From the NCBI GenBank assembly GCA_041396965.1, contig JAWKXN010000001.1, positions 1,302,001 through 1,366,000 on the forward strand: DNA of 64,000 nucleotides. Direction: 5' to 3'. The DNA comes from Rickettsiales bacterium. GTDB taxonomy: Bacteria > Pseudomonadota > Alphaproteobacteria > Rickettsiales > SXRF01. Under the pieces are notes generated by a model that was not told the DNA's origin, ran no database searches, and saw only the letters and a list, made by a program, of their open reading frames with translations. The position numbers and the translations under genes were made by a program. Each line of letters starts with the position of its first letter. Positions within the stretch are counted from its first letter, which is position 1. Below, in pieces: positions 61,368 to 64,000 of the stretch.

Positions 61368-62024
61368 TTAACCTATCTTTTGACCGGTTTTCTTCCAATC
61401 CTCAACAAAAGTCGCAAGCCCCTTATCCGTAAGAGGATGACCAGCAAGTTGCTTAATTACCGATGGCGGAATGGTCGCCACATGCGCGCCCATCATCGCC
61501 GCCTCAACCACATGCATAGGATTACGCACCGAAGCTACCAATACTTCCGTATTAAAATACTCATATTGATTATATATGGTACAAATATCAGATATAAGCT
61601 GCATTCCAGCCTGCCCTATATCATCCAACCTGCCAACAAATGGTGACACAAAAGTCGCTCCCGCTTTTGCTGCGAGAATGGCTTGTGCCGCTGAGAAACA
61701 CAAAGTCACATTTACCATGATACCTTTATCGGTAAAATGGCGACAAGCTTTAAGACCATCCCAAGTAAGCGGAACTTTAATCGTGATATTATCCGCTATC
61801 TTAGCCAAAATATCACCTTCTTTTACCATATTCTCAAAATCTATTGAGGCGACCTCCGCCGATACCGGACCTTCCACAATACCAGAAATCTCGGTTATAA
61901 CTTCTATAAAATCCCGCCCTGACTTCGCTATAAGGGTCGGATTAGTTGTAACACCATCAAGCAAACCAGTCGCCGCTAATTCACGAATTTCCTTCACGTC
62001 GGCGGTATCAACAAAAAATTTCAT
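61368..62024 (-). CDS. Fructose-6-phosphate aldolase/transaldolase (TalC/Fsa family)
   Basis: 218 residues from the ATG at 62024, with AAGGAAAAG upstream; an open frame extends to 62195 but is unsupported. Family: MKFFVDTADVKEIRELAATGLLDGVTTNPTLIAKSG, the Schiff-base lysine K83 in NITIKVPLTWDG, and GATFVSPFVGRLDDIG. Small transaldolase of the pentose phosphate pathway. Transcribed away from vapBC. Confidence 0.93.
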   Translation of the reverse strand: MKFFVDTADVKEIRELAATGLLDGVTTNPTLIAKSGRDFIEVITEISGIVEGPVSAEVASIDFENMVKEGDILAKIADNITIKVPLTWDGLKACRHFTDKGIMVNVTLCFSAAQAILAAKAGATFVSPFVGRLDDIGQAGMQLISDICTIYNQYEYFNTEVLVASVRNPMHVVEAAMMGAHVATIPPSVIKQLAGHPLTDKGLATFVEDWKKTGQKIG

Positions 62025-62100
62025 TTTCTTTTCCTTAATATCTACAAATTGATGTATAAACACTAAAAACAGACAATAGACTTTATTTTTCTTGCCGCAA

Positions 62101-62151
62101 TTGTTTTTTTCCGTATTGAATTTTATAATTCCTTGTGACAAAGTAAGGAAT
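62101..62151 (+). promoter_or_regulatory. vapBC promoter and operator
   Basis: TTGTTT (62101-62106), 17 bases, TATAAT (62124-62129). An inverted repeat ATTCCTT-N10-AAGGAAT (62128-62134 and 62145-62151) overlaps the end of the -10 and the start site, suiting autorepression by VapB. Confidence 0.65.
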
Positions 62152-62182
62152 AGTAATTTCTGCAAGGAAAAGAATAAAATAT

Positions 62183-62434
62183 ATGACAATGTCAACAGTA
62201 ACTTCTAAAGGACAAACAACTATACCAGTTGATATTCGCAACTTTCTCAATATTCACGCTGGAGACAAGCTGGAATTTATAACGCTGGAAAAAGGCAAAG
62301 TTATGATTGTACCAGCAACTTCCGATATATCAGAATTAAAAGGCTTCCTACCACGCCCTAAAAAAATAGCGTCAATTGCCGATATGGAAAAAGCAATTAA
62401 AAAACGTGGAAGTGAACTTGGCGACAAGTCATGA
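62183..62434 (+). CDS. vapB: VapB-type AbrB/SpoVT antitoxin
   Basis: 83 residues. The AbrB swapped-hairpin motif is STVTSKGQTTIPVDIRNFLNIHAGDKLEFI at the N-terminus; a C-terminal helix with ISELKGFLPRP follows, the toxin-binding part. It overlaps vapC by 4 bases (ATGA). A second ATG at 62189 is possible. Confidence 0.9.
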   Translation: MTMSTVTSKGQTTIPVDIRNFLNIHAGDKLEFITLEKGKVMIVPATSDISELKGFLPRPKKIASIADMEKAIKKRGSELGDKS

Positions 62435-62832
62435 TTGGTTTAGACACTAACCTCCTAATTCGTTATATAATTCGTGATGATTTAACACAGACCCGTGCGG
62501 CGGATCGCTATATAGATAGCCTAAGTGAAGATGGTATTTCTTTATTTTTGAACAATATTGTTCTTTGCGAATTAGTACGGGTTCTAGAAGTCACCTACGA
62601 GTACAACAAGATTCAAGTTGTAAGTGTCATAGAAAAAATACTAAGTACCAGCCAATTCTTATTTGAGGATACAAACGCTATATGGATAGCTATTTCCGCT
62701 TATAAAAAGTCAAAATCAGGTTTCGCTGACTCGTTAATTGGAACTATTAATAAATTATCGGGCTGCGAAAAGACCGCTACATTTGATAAAAAAGCGGCGA
62801 AATTACCAGATTTTGAGTTACTAAACTCATAA
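62431..62832 (+). CDS. vapC: VapC-type PIN-domain toxin
   Basis: 133 residues. PIN residues in order: D5 in GLDTNLLIRY, the Glu in IVLCELVRVLEV (about 48), Asp in KSGFADSLI (about 99) and Asp in TATFDKKAAKLP (about 118). A site-specific RNase. Ends 8 bases before priA, so the two may share a transcript. Confidence 0.92.
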   Translation: MIGLDTNLLIRYIIRDDLTQTRAADRYIDSLSEDGISLFLNNIVLCELVRVLEVTYEYNKIQVVSVIEKILSTSQFLFEDTNAIWIAISAYKKSKSGFADSLIGTINKLSGCEKTATFDKKAAKLPDFELLNS

Positions 62833-62840
62833 ACCTCCTT

Positions 62841-64000
62841 ATGAAACCTAAACAATTTGAAATTCTTGTCCCAACCGCCGTAAATCAGGCGTTTGATTAT
62901 TTAACCTCTGATGAGATAGATGTCAGCTCTGGTGATATTGTAAACGTTACCTTTAGAAAAAAAGAATATCTCGCGCTAGTTTGGGCAGAAGGCAAAGCCA
63001 AAATAGATAAAAATAAAATAAAACATATAGATAAAAAATATAGTGAACTGCCGAAAATATCCTATAACGTAAGAAAATTCATTGACTGGGCGGCTTGGTA
63101 TAATTGCGCACCAAAAGGCTCTATCCTTAAAATGATGTTACCTATCAATGATATAGATAAGAAAAGCAGGATAAAATTAAACACTAACTTTGATATAAAC
63201 AAAATTGCCCTAAGTGAACTCTCTAAAATACAGAAAAAAGCCGCTGATCATTTACTGGCAAAAATAAATGATGGATTCAGCGTGACTCTGCTTGATGGCG
63301 TGACTGGATCAGGCAAAACTGAGGTATATTTTGATACTATCGCCAAGGCTCTAGTCACTCACAAATCAGAGACAGATAAACCTCAACTCTTGATCTTGCT
63401 ACCAGAAATTGGACTATCCTTACAATGGATAAAAAGATTTGAGAGTCGCTTTGGTTTTACTCCGATAATCTGGAACTCTGAGATAACCCCAGCGAAGAAA
63501 CGTGCCTCTTGGCTTGCCATAGCGAAAGGCGAGGCAAAAGTAATTATTGGCGCGCGCTCGGCACTATTCCTTCCCTACAAAAATCTTGGTCTTATCATAA
63601 TTGACGAAGAGCATGACGGCTCATACAAACAGGAGGATAACATTATATATAATGCGCGAGATATGGCAATCGCCCGCGCCAAATTTGAGAATATACCGGT
63701 GGTACTAGTATCAGCCACCCCATCACTAGAAAGTTACCATAACAGCAGAACTGGTAAATATCATGAAATATCACTTCCAATACGTCATGCAGAAGCGGTA
63801 ATGCCGGATGTACATATCATAGATATGCGTGGACAAAAACTTGAGCGTGGTCAATTTATCTCAAATCATTTACGCGAAAAACTGGCGAATACAATTGCAA
63901 GCGGTAAACAAGCTATGCTATTCTTAAATCGTCGTGGCTACGCGCCACTTACACTGTGCCGAGCGTGTGGCTACCGCTTCCAATGCCCTGACTGCTCAGC
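62841..64000 (+). CDS. priA: PriA primosomal helicase, 3' truncated by window edge
   Basis: The first 386 codons from the ATG at 62841; the gene continues past the window. EILVPTAVNQAFDYLTSDEI at the N-terminus is the 3' DNA-binding domain. Walker A GVTGSGKTEVY is near residue 153, the helicase DEEHD box near 255 and VSATPSLESY near 290. The sequence ends in the zinc-binding CRACGYRFQCPDCS. PriA restarts stalled replication forks. Confidence 0.95.
   Translation, partial: MKPKQFEILVPTAVNQAFDYLTSDEIDVSSGDIVNVTFRKKEYLALVWAEGKAKIDKNKIKHIDKKYSELPKISYNVRKFIDWAAWYNCAPKGSILKMMLPINDIDKKSRIKLNTNFDINKIALSELSKIQKKAADHLLAKINDGFSVTLLDGVTGSGKTEVYFDTIAKALVTHKSETDKPQLLILLPEIGLSLQWIKRFESRFGFTPIIWNSEITPAKKRASWLAIAKGEAKVIIGARSALFLPYKNLGLIIIDEEHDGSYKQEDNIIYNARDMAIARAKFENIPVVLVSATPSLESYHNSRTGKYHEISLPIRHAEAVMPDVHIIDMRGQKLERGQFISNHLREKLANTIASGKQAMLFLNRRGYAPLTLCRACGYRFQCPDCS

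Overview
The window is AT-rich chromosomal DNA from a Gram-negative alphaproteobacterium, most likely Rickettsiales or a close relative. The main evidence is a contiguous virB3-virB4-virB6-virB6-virB6 block, the type IV secretion (T4SS) layout typical of Rickettsiales. It sits beside flagellar genes (the end of flhG, then a FliK-like gene), a full envelope set (tamA-tamB, exbB-exbD-exbD-tonB, mreB, an isolated cpaF) and lone metabolic genes such as hisI, a hisN-like gene, astA and dadA. The flagellar genes and retained metabolism suggest a less reduced lineage than the obligate intracellular Rickettsia. The taxonomic call is inference; no rRNA is present.

Layout. 1-2.6 kb: flagellar genes. 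2.9-4.0 kb: two unassigned small basic proteins. 4.0-12 kb: T4SS operon ending in a fatty acid hydroxylase/sterol desaturase gene. 12-18 kb: recJ, a PAS protein, an O-methyltransferase, LOG and SDR enzymes. 18.2-24.4 kb: a probable acquired island between a decayed serine recombinase and a tRNA-Ser, carrying COQ7, DCC/DUF4166 fusion proteins, a GbsR/MarR regulator and a membrane-SDR-DCC fusion. 24.6-31.5 kb: ratA/coq10-like, lipA, rpoZ, mreB, an SLC13/RCK transporter and an MscS channel. 31.6-41 kb: tamA-tamB, a palindrome-rich repeat, cpaF, hpf-ptsN, xth, hisI. 41-50.4 kb: D-amino-acid enzymes, lipid-phosphatase-like and hydrolase genes, rpsU and a glycosyltransferase-SDR fusion. 50.4-56.2 kb: a TonB energy-transduction operon and arginine catabolism genes with a ParDE module between them. 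57-64 kb: a deoxyhypusine-synthase-like gene, xerC with its DUF484 partner, BrnT and VapBC toxin-antitoxin modules, a transaldolase and the start of priA.

The most interesting signal is regulatory. The promoter of the virB operon and the promoters of four unlinked genes for hydrophilic, low-complexity orphan proteins (starting at 15785, 41090, 56973 and 58482) carry the same type of element. It is made of 7-bp half-sites resembling CTGTCAT or CTGTTAAC, repeated every 11 bp; in four of the five it lies 9-10 bp upstream of a -10 hexamer. The form is that of an OmpR/PhoB/CtrA-family response-regulator box. A T4SS operon sharing a switch with scattered orphan proteins suggests a secretion regulon and points to those proteins as candidate effectors or accessory factors. 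The second signal is the 18-24 kb island, where domain fusions link DCC, DUF4166, an SDR and a COQ7-like di-iron hydroxylase into one uncharacterised redox system.
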